Origin: JABDKH01 sp963768565
Lineage (GTDB): Bacteria; Bacteroidota; Rhodothermia; Rhodothermales; JABDKH01
Assembly: GCA_963768565.1 (NCBI GenBank)
Contig: CAVYIO010000020.1
Span: forward strand, 124,001 to 188,000
DNA length: 64,000 nucleotides
Direction: 5' to 3'
The position numbers were made by a program, and so were the translations under genes. The notes beneath the pieces were generated by a model, which did no database searches, had not been told where the DNA came from, and saw nothing but the letters and a program-made list of their open reading frames with translations. The first letter of the stretch is position 1, and every line of letters starts with the position of its first letter. Below are positions 33,785-41,783 of the stretch, in pieces.

Positions 33785-34806
33785 TGACGAGACCAGCCAG
33801 ACATATTTCAATCGTGGCCGTCCTTGCGCTGGCCGCGATATGCCTTTCGGACGCGACCGCTCAGATACTGCCGTCGTTCGGTGGCGACCGTGCGGGAACG
33901 TCGGGCTTTCAGTTTCTGAAGATCGCTGTCGACGGCAGGTCGGCGGCAATGGGCGAGACGGTGGTAGCGAATGCGAGCGATGCATCGGCATTGTTCTGGA
34001 ACCCGGCCCTGGCGGCCAAGACCGAGTCCTTCCAGTTGAGCGCGAGCCACACCGCCTATTTCACCGATGTGAACATGGAGTTTCTTGCGGCAACGTTCAA
34101 ACCGAAGGGCAGCAATATCGCCATCGGTGCCAGCATACAGGCGTTGAGTTCGGGTGAGATGGATGTGACGACGGAGTTCCAGCCTTTCGGGACCGGGGAG
34201 ACATTCACGTTCCGTGACCTGGCTGCCGGGTTGACGTTTTCACAGAGCCTTACCGACCTGTTCAGTTACGGCGTCACGGCGAAATATGTCAGAGAGAGTA
34301 GCGCCGGTATTTCGACCAGCACGGTGCTCTTTGATCTGGGCATCTATTACGCGGTTGGGAATACGGGAGCCGCGATGGGTGTGGCGGTGCGGAACTTTGG
34401 TCTCGACGGAACGCCGTCCGGTGAGATCGATCGTGTCGTAATAGGCAGCGCCGTGCCGGTCGTGGAGGACAAGTTCGAAAGCATCACGCCGCCAACGACG
34501 TTCCTCCTTGGTTTTTCGTACGAGCTTCTGCGCGGACAGGAGGCGAATGACCTGATTGTCTCGGCCCAGCTGAATAACCCGAACGACAACGCAGAGAATT
34601 GGAATGTGGGCGTCGAGTACATCTGGAATCAAATCCTGGTGCTTCGTGCAGGATATCGCTTCGGAATCGAGGAGTATGACATTCCGAGTTTTGGTGCCGG
34701 AATCAACATCCCGTATTTCGGACGTGATCTCAGGTTTGACTACGGATTTAGTCGCCTCACCAGACTCGGCACTGTCCACCGTGTAGGCTTGAACCTTTCA
34801 CTTTGA
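33784..34806 (+). CDS. PorV/PorQ-family outer-membrane protein
   Basis: 340 residues, apparent GTG start overlapping the previous stop by one base (TAGTG). The signal peptide ends DATAQ. The motif GFQFLKIAVDGRSAAMGETVVANASDASALFWNPA is diagnostic: glycine/alanine-rich start, AAMG, then the SALFWNPA box of the PorV/UPF0164 group. A FadL-like beta barrel ends in LNLSL. PorV in Bacteroidota is the outer-membrane shuttle that carries type IX secretion cargo to the surface attachment complex. A PorV-like protein encoded among T9SS cargo genes suggests a dedicated role in their export or anchoring. It could also be a general outer-membrane transport barrel. Confidence 0.88.
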   Translation: MTRPARHISIVAVLALAAICLSDATAQILPSFGGDRAGTSGFQFLKIAVDGRSAAMGETVVANASDASALFWNPALAAKTESFQLSASHTAYFTDVNMEFLAATFKPKGSNIAIGASIQALSSGEMDVTTEFQPFGTGETFTFRDLAAGLTFSQSLTDLFSYGVTAKYVRESSAGISTSTVLFDLGIYYAVGNTGAAMGVAVRNFGLDGTPSGEIDRVVIGSAVPVVEDKFESITPPTTFLLGFSYELLRGQEANDLIVSAQLNNPNDNAENWNVGVEYIWNQILVLRAGYRFGIEEYDIPSFGAGINIPYFGRDLRFDYGFSRLTRLGTVHRVGLNLSL

Positions 34807-34825
34807 GTTCGAAGAACGCAACGAC

Positions 34826-36097
34826 ATGGCAATGACGATACGCCGGACACGACATGGACGGATCCGCTATGTGGCGGCCGCTGCCCTTGCGCTTGTTGTG
34901 CTCGCGGGTTGTGACGCGATCTTCGGCTCGAAATCAGATGACACGACCGAAGAGATCTTCGATGCCGGAAGATCGGAGCCGGGCCTCTTCAATGAGGTGG
35001 AATATGTGGCGCTCGTCCCGTTCTTTTCGACAGGCGGCGACGGGATGCCGCTCGTCGAACCCAGCGACATCTATTTCGGATACGACGAGTTGATCTATGT
35101 GACGGACACCAGAGGTCTGCATGTACTCGACCGCGCCGGACGGCCCGCCAACTTCATCTCCATACCGGGAGGAGCCACCTCGGTAGTCCAGGACCGCAAG
35201 CTCAACGTGTACGTCACCGCGAAGCGAGACACGTTCCTGAACGGACGCACGTGGACGCTGCCGATTGTAGCGCGATACTCGGGCGTTACCACGGGCGTGC
35301 CCCGACTGGACCTCCGCCTCTGGCACCCGTTTGACGACGACTCGCGAAAGTTCAGTCTTCCGGATCCGCTCGTCACCGACGAGGGGGTAGCATTCACCGG
35401 TGTGGCGATCCTGTTCAACAACAACATTTATGTATCGCGGCGCGGACCCGTCAACAACGAACGAAGTGTCATCTTGCCGCACAACGCCGTCCTGGAGTTC
35501 ACGTTCGCCGGCATCAATACGCAGTCACTGCCTTTGAACCCGAATCGAGACGGTCTCCGGAGTTCGCTGAACCCTGCGGACGTCATGACGTTCGTGCAGC
35601 CGCCGCAGCGTGATTTCTTTGCGGACAGCAAGAACCTTGTTGTCGTCCAGGAAGCCAATCCAGGACAACGGCTTCGGTTCAATGTGCTTTCCATTCTCGC
35701 AGTCGTGACCCCCGACGGCATTTCATATGAGCCCGACACGCGAAAACTGCAGGTGGTTGGTGACACAACTCGCGGAGACGGATTTCTGTACGAGGAGTTC
35801 AAGTTTGAGCGCCCGTCGGATGTCGCCTTTGCGGGCGACAACACGCAGTACTGGTTCGTCGTCGATGCGGCGAAGGACAGTTTGTTTGTTTTCACAACCG
35901 GCGGTGTTGAGGGTGTGGCTCCCCCGGCAGGGGCCCGCAGTACAAAGCCGGTCGTCGTCTCGTTCGGCGGAACGGGCAGCGGCTCGCGCCAGTTCAATTC
36001 TCCCGAGGGTGTTGCGTACGGCGATCGAATTGTTTACGTAGCGGACACCGGCAATAACCGCATTTCGCGATTTCGACTGAACACAGATTTTGAGTAG
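34826..36097 (+). CDS. lipoprotein with NHL/beta-propeller-like repeats
   Basis: 423 residues. A signal with lipobox LVVLAGCDAIF marks acylation at Cys 29. Repeated blades such as SDIYFGYDELIYVTDTRGLHVLDRAG, the segment around PSDVAFAGDNTQYWFVVDA, and SPEGVAYGDRIVYVADTGNNRISRF are typical of NHL-type propellers. In these proteins the propeller usually binds a protein or polysaccharide; no catalytic residues are evident. It lies 19 bases after the PorV-like gene and overlaps the nuclease gene that follows, so it is in the same operon. It is probably outer-membrane anchored, with a binding role for the secreted proteins of the locus. Confidence 0.82.
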   Translation: MAMTIRRTRHGRIRYVAAAALALVVLAGCDAIFGSKSDDTTEEIFDAGRSEPGLFNEVEYVALVPFFSTGGDGMPLVEPSDIYFGYDELIYVTDTRGLHVLDRAGRPANFISIPGGATSVVQDRKLNVYVTAKRDTFLNGRTWTLPIVARYSGVTTGVPRLDLRLWHPFDDDSRKFSLPDPLVTDEGVAFTGVAILFNNNIYVSRRGPVNNERSVILPHNAVLEFTFAGINTQSLPLNPNRDGLRSSLNPADVMTFVQPPQRDFFADSKNLVVVQEANPGQRLRFNVLSILAVVTPDGISYEPDTRKLQVVGDTTRGDGFLYEEFKFERPSDVAFAGDNTQYWFVVDAAKDSLFVFTTGGVEGVAPPAGARSTKPVVVSFGGTGSGSRQFNSPEGVAYGDRIVYVADTGNNRISRFRLNTDFE

Positions 36098-37328
36098 CCA
36101 GCCCTACGATCTGCCTCGGCAGCGCCGCATCTCCCTGCTGGCAAGTCTGTGTATCGCGATGATTCTGGCGGCTGCCACCGCCATCGCGAGTGCAGCTCAG
36201 ACGGTGCCTAACAAGGGTTCGGCGGCAGCTTTTGAGTTCGCCACCTGGAATATTGAGCAGTTCGGCAATACCGGTGGCGGGCCGTCCAACGAGGCTCTTC
36301 AGCTGACGAATGCGGCGACGATCATTCGCGAGTCTCAGATCGACCTGTGGGCCTTGCAGGAGATCGGCAATGAGTCGGCCTTCAACGCTCTCGTGAGCGA
36401 GGTGGGAGTGGGATACGAGGGGCGTCTTGCGCCAACGCCGTCCAGTCTTCGCGTCGGCTACATCTTCAAGTCCGACATCGTTCGAGCGTTGTCCGTCCAG
36501 GAAATACTGACGCAGTTCGATTCTGATTTCGCCGGCAGACCTCCCTTTCTTCTTCGGGCCCGGATCAGTCTGCCCGACACCGCCATGACGGTCACTTTCA
36601 TTACGATTCACATGAAAGCCTTCGATGACCAGTCATCGTATGAAAGGCGGGTTCGTGCCTCGGGCTATCTCAAGAATCACATCGATTTTTCCAGCCTGTT
36701 TGACGATCCTGTAGTCATCCTGGGTGACTACAACGATTTTCTCGAGGGTTCCATTCGCGGCGGCCTTCCGTCACCGTACGCAAACTTCGTGAGCGATGAG
36801 GCCGGCTATCTAACCGTAACGCGAACATTTCACGACGACGACAGAAATACGTGGTGCGGCAACGACAATTCGTGTCGGAGTGGGTCTCCGATCGACCACA
36901 TCGTGATTACCAACGAGGTCGTCCCGGTGTTTAAGTCAGGCAGTCAGGCTCCGCTGGATGAGTTGCTGTCGGATCCCGCTTACGTCTTCTCAACGTCCGA
37001 CCACCTGCCGGTCATGGGACGTTTGGCCCGACCATCCCCGGTTGGGGTTGAAGTGCCGACCGTTCCCCGGCGCGAATCGCAAGAAACTGCCCTGTACCCG
37101 AATCCGGTGCGTTCCGGGGGTCAGCTGACGCTACGGGCCGACGACCCGGCGCCTCTTCTGATCGAGGTGTTTGATGTGCTTGGTCGGAGGCGGTACGCCA
37201 GTTCGCCGGTGGAATCAGGAGAGGCTCACATCGTTCCGACCGACGGACTCGGCAGCGGTGTTTACTTCGTGCGTACAACGTCCAGTAGCCGGACGTCGCA
37301 CGTATTGAAGCTCGTAGTCACGCGCTAG
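36090..37328 (+). CDS. secreted endonuclease/exonuclease/phosphatase-family protein with T9SS sorting domain
   Basis: 412 residues from a TTG start at 36090 overlapping the previous stop; a hydrophobic signal runs about 14-36. The EEP catalytic set is visible: N54 in FATWNIEQFG, E91 in LWALQEIGN, the D and N in VILGDYNDF, and SDHLPVMG, with IDHIVITN before it. This family includes secreted DNases and phosphodiesterases. Residues 340-412 (ALYPNPVRSG to GSGVYFVRTT) are a type A sorting domain. The CGNDNSCRSGSPIDHI segment may hold a disulphide. As the catalytic partner it complements the OB-fold protein at 26721-28903: in ExeM-type nucleases both parts are in one chain. A strong terminator follows. 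Confidence 0.88.
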   Translation: MSSQPYDLPRQRRISLLASLCIAMILAAATAIASAAQTVPNKGSAAAFEFATWNIEQFGNTGGGPSNEALQLTNAATIIRESQIDLWALQEIGNESAFNALVSEVGVGYEGRLAPTPSSLRVGYIFKSDIVRALSVQEILTQFDSDFAGRPPFLLRARISLPDTAMTVTFITIHMKAFDDQSSYERRVRASGYLKNHIDFSSLFDDPVVILGDYNDFLEGSIRGGLPSPYANFVSDEAGYLTVTRTFHDDDRNTWCGNDNSCRSGSPIDHIVITNEVVPVFKSGSQAPLDELLSDPAYVFSTSDHLPVMGRLARPSPVGVEVPTVPRRESQETALYPNPVRSGGQLTLRADDPAPLLIEVFDVLGRRRYASSPVESGEAHIVPTDGLGSGVYFVRTTSSSRTSHVLKLVVTR

Positions 37329-37416
37329 GACTGGTGCGATGGGCCAATAGCGTGCCCGCGAGCTTGTGGACCGGTCGCTTCGAACATATCCCTGGCACTA
37401 TTCCCGAGTAAAGAAA

Positions 37417-37448
37417 GAAGCCCCGACCGAATAATCGGCCGGGGCTTC
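37417..37448. terminator. strong bidirectional intrinsic terminator
   Basis: GAAGCCCCGACCGA-ATAA-TCGGCCGGGGCTTC forms a 14-bp stem with one mismatch. On the minus strand it is followed by TTTCTTT, fitting termination of the small gene ending at 37491. On the plus strand it lies about 90 bases after the nuclease stop and could end that operon too. Confidence 0.85.
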
Positions 37449-37490
37449 ACAACACCCGTCATAGCACAAGGTGGACTCTATTCGGATTGA

Positions 37491-37679
37491 CTAGTTGTCG
37501 GTAGTCTTCTGGTTGTATTCGAACCAGATCAGCATGGCGTCAACGTGTTTTCCGAACGGGCATCCCGCTTCTCGATATTCGTCGAGAGCCGTCCTGAAAA
37601 AGGTGGACAGAAAGCGGCGCAAGTGCGGTGAATTGCCACGTTGCGTACTACTCTCGTGGCCATAGTTCTCGTTGGTCAT
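37491..37679 (-). CDS. small hypothetical protein, 62 residues
   Basis: Short minus-strand gene with a GAGA-like ribosome site (ACGAGATAAGC) before ATG 37679 and a strong terminator 40 bases after its stop. The protein is polar at the N-terminus, then forms an amphipathic helix (LRRFLSTFFRTALDEYREAG) followed by CPFGKHVDAMLIWFEYNQ. One Cys, no signal peptide, no known motif. The ordered composition, isolation and terminator support a real gene. I do not recognise the family. Confidence 0.6.
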   Translation of the reverse strand: MTNENYGHESSTQRGNSPHLRRFLSTFFRTALDEYREAGCPFGKHVDAMLIWFEYNQKTTDN

Positions 37680-37985
37680 GCTTATCTCGTCTGGGTCTGC
37701 GCGACAACTGAATGTGGTATCGGCGAGACGAGGGATTTCTATAGGTCGGCAGGACCCGCCAAGAACCGGCTTTTGACATGCTGGATGGGCGCTTGCGCGC
37801 CGGGCAGGGCGATTCCGAGGTCACTGACATTCGGGAGCCCGGAACGACGGCAAAGGACCTCACAGCCTCTACCCTGCGCCGAATTTAGCGGCAAAAGAGT
37901 GCGGCACACCGTCATGTCAGAGACAATCAAGTGCGCCGCAACAAGTCGCTGAAGGGGGGCCAGCGACTATTCAGTTTTGGTCAGA
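37680..37985. other. intergenic region with inverted repeat
   Basis: 306 bases between two minus-strand genes. AGTCGCTG (37944-37951) and CAGCGACT (37961-37968) form a perfect 8-bp stem 18 bases after the stop of the collagen-motif lipoprotein. On the minus strand it is followed by TGTTG, so it is a possible weak terminator. The remainder should hold the promoter of the 62-residue gene. Short frames crossing it have no gene-like features. Confidence 0.45.
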
Positions 37986-38516
37986 CTAGTCAGCCAGGTG
38001 CAAGAAGGCCTTGACCGCCTCGTAGTCCGTCAGGTCGATGCCGGCCTTGGACATGGGGAATCCGTCGATAACAACCGCCTTCATCTCCCGATCTGGCATG
38101 TCTTCCAGACTCACGCCTTCTGCGGATGCCTCGTAGAACACCTCCAGGAAGCCGTCGTCGTATCCGTATCCGAACGTCACGAGGAAATCCACCGCCTGAA
38201 GATCAGGATTATCATACCCGAAGGTGTAGGGCAGCGCGGTCCATGTCCCCTGCTCGCGAAAGAACACGAGAACGGCTCCTTCGTCGACGACGCTCGGCGT
38301 AATACCAGGAACGTCAAACTGAGCAGACGCTACCTTGCCGTTGATGATGGCATCCGCCATCGTGAAGTCGAAGTTCAGAGAGAAGACGTTCGCATTCCCG
38401 TCCAGTCCGTCCAGCCCGCGCGGCCCAGGAGGCCCCTGCTCAACTATCGTTGATTCACAGCCCACCATGAGGACCATCGCGAGCGCGCCCAGTATACTTG
38501 TTATTGCAGTGCGCAT
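37986..38516 (-). CDS. lipoprotein with short collagen-like motif
   Basis: 176 residues from ATG 38516, chosen because GAAAGGTGA lies just upstream; a longer frame to 38579 lacks such a site. The lipobox is VLMVGCES. Directly after the lipid-bearing Cys comes GPPGPRGLDGLDGN, three to four Gly-X-Y collagen-like triplets that may hold a trimer or form a spacer. The rest (NVFSLNFDFTMADAIINGKV to DLTDYEAVKAFLHLAD) is beta-rich and unknown. Similar GPxG-linker lipoproteins occur in Bacteroidota and usually precede small beta-sandwich domains. It stands alone, divergent from the DUF971 gene. Confidence 0.78.
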   Translation of the reverse strand: MRTAITSILGALAMVLMVGCESTIVEQGPPGPRGLDGLDGNANVFSLNFDFTMADAIINGKVASAQFDVPGITPSVVDEGAVLVFFREQGTWTALPYTFGYDNPDLQAVDFLVTFGYGYDDGFLEVFYEASAEGVSLEDMPDREMKAVVIDGFPMSKAGIDLTDYEAVKAFLHLAD

Positions 38517-38759
38517 GATGTTCACCTTTCTTTGATTCACGTTGATCGCAGTCCCGGCGTTAGTCCTGTGTACACCCATTACAAATCGCAGTCCACGAGC
38601 GTACCGGCATGCGTAACCGGCGTTTCAGCCTCAAAAGGAACGAATAACACCTTCGATCGTGTCTACTATTGTGGTCGGTTCCGGTCAGGCACCGGGTCGT
38701 TACGGTGTGTCGCGAACGACCACATCACCTGGAACACAAACTGAGATTTCGCAGCCCGC

Positions 38760-39110
38760 ATGCGCCAACACCCGACTGCCCGCCGCGTCGTCATTGATTC
38801 CGAAGCCCAGAATCTGACGATCTCCTGGAGCGACGACCACGAAACCGTCTTTCCACTTGACGGATTGAGGCGAGCATGTCCATGCGCGACGTGCGTGGGG
38901 CACGAGAACATGGGGCGCCTCCCCGATCCCGTGATTTTCCAGCTTCCCGGCTTGATGAGATGGGAGAATCTGAGGCTTGAGCCGGTCGGCAACTACGCGC
39001 TGCGCCTTACCTGGGACGACGGTCACAACACCGGCATCTACACGTGGGAGAGGCTCCGGGCGATGTGTCCCTGCGAGGAGTGTGCTTCACGGAGTGCTGC
39101 GATCGAGTGA
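38760..39110 (+). CDS. DUF971-domain protein
   Basis: 116 residues, essentially one DUF971 domain. This is the domain also found at the N-terminus of gamma-butyrobetaine hydroxylases and fused to some Mrp/ApbC iron-sulfur carriers. The Cys pattern RRACPCATCVGHENMG and the later MCPCEECASRS, together with LTWDDGHNTGIYTWERL, are typical. The cysteines suggest metal (zinc or iron-sulfur) binding. The free-standing form has no firmly established function. It is convergent with the Rad50-like gene, with only three bases between the stop codons. Confidence 0.88.
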   Translation: MRQHPTARRVVIDSEAQNLTISWSDDHETVFPLDGLRRACPCATCVGHENMGRLPDPVIFQLPGLMRWENLRLEPVGNYALRLTWDDGHNTGIYTWERLRAMCPCEECASRSAAIE

Positions 39111-39113
39111 CGA

Positions 39114-41783
39114 TCACAATCTCACGATGTGGGCGTCGGCCAGATGCTCAACCTCATCGGCAAGCCATTCGTGACAGGTGAAGAACACGATCTGGCGGGA
39201 TTCGGACAGTTCAGCGAGAAGCGAGCAGGCGGCCCGACGGCGCGTCGCGTCCCAGTTGACCAGCACCTCGTCGAGAAACATCGGCAGCCGGTCCCCGCTC
39301 GAGTCCAGATGGTCGGCGAGACCAATGCGCAGCGACAGATAGATCTGGTCCAGCGTGCCCCGGCTCAGCGGCTCGCCCACCGGGACTCGGCGGTCGGAGT
39401 CCGCTTCCAGAATTGATAGCGAGCCATCCTCTTCGTCAACCTCGATATTACTGTAGCGCTTGCTCGTCAGGCGCCCCACGATGGTGGAGGCTCGTCGGAT
39501 CACATCGGGCTGGTGGCGGTCGCGGAACCTGGCATCGGCATGACGGATGATCCCGGCCAACAACATGAGACGGTCCCTGTCGGTTCGGAGCTGCTCGAAC
39601 TCCGCCTCTATCATTGACACTTCACTCTCGACATCCGCCACGGTCTTCTGTTCGAGCAGGGAGTTCATGCGCGTCTGCTGTCGTGCTTTCTCCGCGTGGT
39701 ACTGCTGCAGTGCGCGGGACACCTCCTCGAGGTCGGCGTCCAGGTTTGGCGGGTCGTCACGCATCTCAGGTAGCTCGTCCTTCGCCTCGTCGATCTCAGC
39801 CTTGATGGACTCCAGCTCGGGATAACCCATCTCCAGTTCTTCCTGGATAGCGGTGATCCGCTCAGCGGCCCGCATCCTGTTGGTCGCCCGTTCAATCCCG
39901 GCCAGAAAGTCTCCCCCACCCACTTCTGCAAGACGAACCTTCAGGTCCGCCTGCTTGCGGTCAAGATCCGTCCGTCGCGAGAGCAGCTCGCCAATCTTTT
40001 CGCGTCGTTGAGGCAGACTCCTTTCGGCTTCCTCAGCGGCCACCGTGCGTCTCTCAATCTCCTGCAGCCGGTCGAACAGCCGCCCCATTTCTACTTCGGG
40101 GACATCTTCTACGACCATGCCGGCCGTCACGAGCAGTTCGGACAACGTTCGCGTCTCCTCCGCCAATTTCGATTTCAGCAGATCGGCGGCGGCCCGCTCG
40201 GCATCAATCTCATTGAGTATTGACTGCAGGGTCTGGATGTCGCCAACCAGTTCGACGTCAGGATCTGATTTCCGGACCGACCCCAGAGGAAGGTCTGCGA
40301 GTATGTTGTGTACCAGGCCGCGAGCCTGCTGCGCTGCTGCGGAGGCTGCTGCGTCTGCCTGCGAGTGACCATCCACGTTTCGGGCCGGACTCGCCAACGA
40401 CTGGAGGACAAAACCGGCTCCCACTGCTGCGACCGCGATGGCCGGTCCCCAGACGACCGGCTCTCCGAGCACAACGCCGACCACCCCGATTATCAGCCCG
40501 GCAATCAGCACGGCCCACCAGACCGGGCCTGATGTCGGAGATGGCCGGAGCGCCACGCCCTCGAGGCGGGCTCGTACGCGTTCCAGTTCGTCTCTCGACC
40601 TTGCGTATCGGCGCAGTGCCTCCCTCAGATCTGGAACGGAGATCGCACGAACCGCAAGTTCGATATCTGTGGTGCCGGGATCCGGCACCAGGCGCGCCGC
40701 AGCCTCGTCCTGCCGAACCGTGAGGCGCTTCAACTTACTCTCAATCTCGTCAACCTGAAGCCTGCGCTGCGTGAACAGCGCCAGCCGCGAATGCCATGCA
40801 CGAATCTGCGGAGCGAGTTCCGCGACTCGTGTGTCCGCATCGGATATGGAGTTGGCTATCGCTTCACGAGTTCGAATCTCGTCCTGAAGCGCTGTCACTT
40901 CGGCGTCGACGTCGTGCAACGTGCGCTGAATGCCATCGAGGTGTTTCTTCGGATCGGCCGGAATGCACTCGAGCTCTTCCAGATTACCCGCAACGCCTTC
41001 AAGGTGCGCGATGCGATCGAGGCGCGCCTTGACAGGAAGCAGCCGCTCCAGTCGATTTTTCGTCGACCTGAGTTCGCGTCCCTTCTCGTCCGTCTCGCGA
41101 ATCTGCTGGCTGATCTGGAGGACCTGCCGGCTCAGCGTTCGAATCGTGGCATCTCGTTCTCGAGCCTCGCGCGCTTCACGGCGCAGTTCGCGCAATGTAT
41201 CACGAAGAGTCTGCGCCCGGGTCTTGCCGCGGCGATCCGAACGCCACAGCTTTCTGGCTTCGGTCTCGATCTCCTCGATCACCTCCCTGCTGATCCTGAG
41301 GGTGTCGAGATTAAGGCCACCAAGCAACCGATCCTGAATCGAGTTCCAGGCCCGCCCTGATACCTGCACCATATCCTGCAGGGAGAGTGCATACACTGCC
41401 TCGAACACCTCTCTTGACACGTCGCCAGTGATGCGCAGCGGACGGTTGCGAATGGACTCACGAGTGCCGAACAATCCCTCCGAACCAACCGAGAGCACGC
41501 CCTTCGGAGTGCTTTTCAGATGACGTTCGACGGTGCACAACGAGTTGCCGGATCGGAACACCATCGTACCGCCGATGCGTCCGCCTTGCGCTGGTCGATA
41601 GGGATGCTTGCGCGCATCCGCCGGACTGAAGCCGTACAACATCGTCGCCATGAATTCGAAGACCGTCGACTTCCCGGCTTCGTTAGGGCCCAGAATCACA
41701 ACCAGCGGATGGCCGAGGTTGTCGATGGCGTACTTCTCAAACTGGCCGAACCCCTCGATATCGCAGCTCCGAATCTGCATCAA
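39114..41783 (-). CDS. yhaN: YhaN-type Rad50/SbcC-like AAA ATPase with membrane-like segment
   Basis: 889 residues. Walker A is GPNEAGKST at 32-40. Long coiled coils (about 175-345 and 500-730) flank a hydrophobic stretch at about 418-465 (VWWAVLIAGLIIGVVGVVLG and AIAVAAVGAGFVL), absent from classical SbcC and characteristic of YhaN-like proteins. The C-terminal half has the ABC signature PLSRGTLDQIYLSLRIGL and Walker B LPMFLDEVLVNWD. With the phosphoesterase gene upstream (4-base overlap) it should form an SbcCD/Mre11-Rad50-like nuclease that processes DNA ends. The hydrophobic segment may anchor it to the membrane. It is the last gene of the addB-addA-yhaO-yhaN series. Confidence 0.88.
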   Translation of the reverse strand: MMQIRSCDIEGFGQFEKYAIDNLGHPLVVILGPNEAGKSTVFEFMATMLYGFSPADARKHPYRPAQGGRIGGTMVFRSGNSLCTVERHLKSTPKGVLSVGSEGLFGTRESIRNRPLRITGDVSREVFEAVYALSLQDMVQVSGRAWNSIQDRLLGGLNLDTLRISREVIEEIETEARKLWRSDRRGKTRAQTLRDTLRELRREAREARERDATIRTLSRQVLQISQQIRETDEKGRELRSTKNRLERLLPVKARLDRIAHLEGVAGNLEELECIPADPKKHLDGIQRTLHDVDAEVTALQDEIRTREAIANSISDADTRVAELAPQIRAWHSRLALFTQRRLQVDEIESKLKRLTVRQDEAAARLVPDPGTTDIELAVRAISVPDLREALRRYARSRDELERVRARLEGVALRPSPTSGPVWWAVLIAGLIIGVVGVVLGEPVVWGPAIAVAAVGAGFVLQSLASPARNVDGHSQADAAASAAAQQARGLVHNILADLPLGSVRKSDPDVELVGDIQTLQSILNEIDAERAAADLLKSKLAEETRTLSELLVTAGMVVEDVPEVEMGRLFDRLQEIERRTVAAEEAERSLPQRREKIGELLSRRTDLDRKQADLKVRLAEVGGGDFLAGIERATNRMRAAERITAIQEELEMGYPELESIKAEIDEAKDELPEMRDDPPNLDADLEEVSRALQQYHAEKARQQTRMNSLLEQKTVADVESEVSMIEAEFEQLRTDRDRLMLLAGIIRHADARFRDRHQPDVIRRASTIVGRLTSKRYSNIEVDEEDGSLSILEADSDRRVPVGEPLSRGTLDQIYLSLRIGLADHLDSSGDRLPMFLDEVLVNWDATRRRAACSLLAELSESRQIVFFTCHEWLADEVEHLADAHIVRL

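Noticed and set aside
40863..40885. TTCGAATC-containing stretch resembling a tRNA T-loop
   Set aside because: It lies within the coding sequence of the YhaN gene and has no cloverleaf around it. No tRNA was found in the window.
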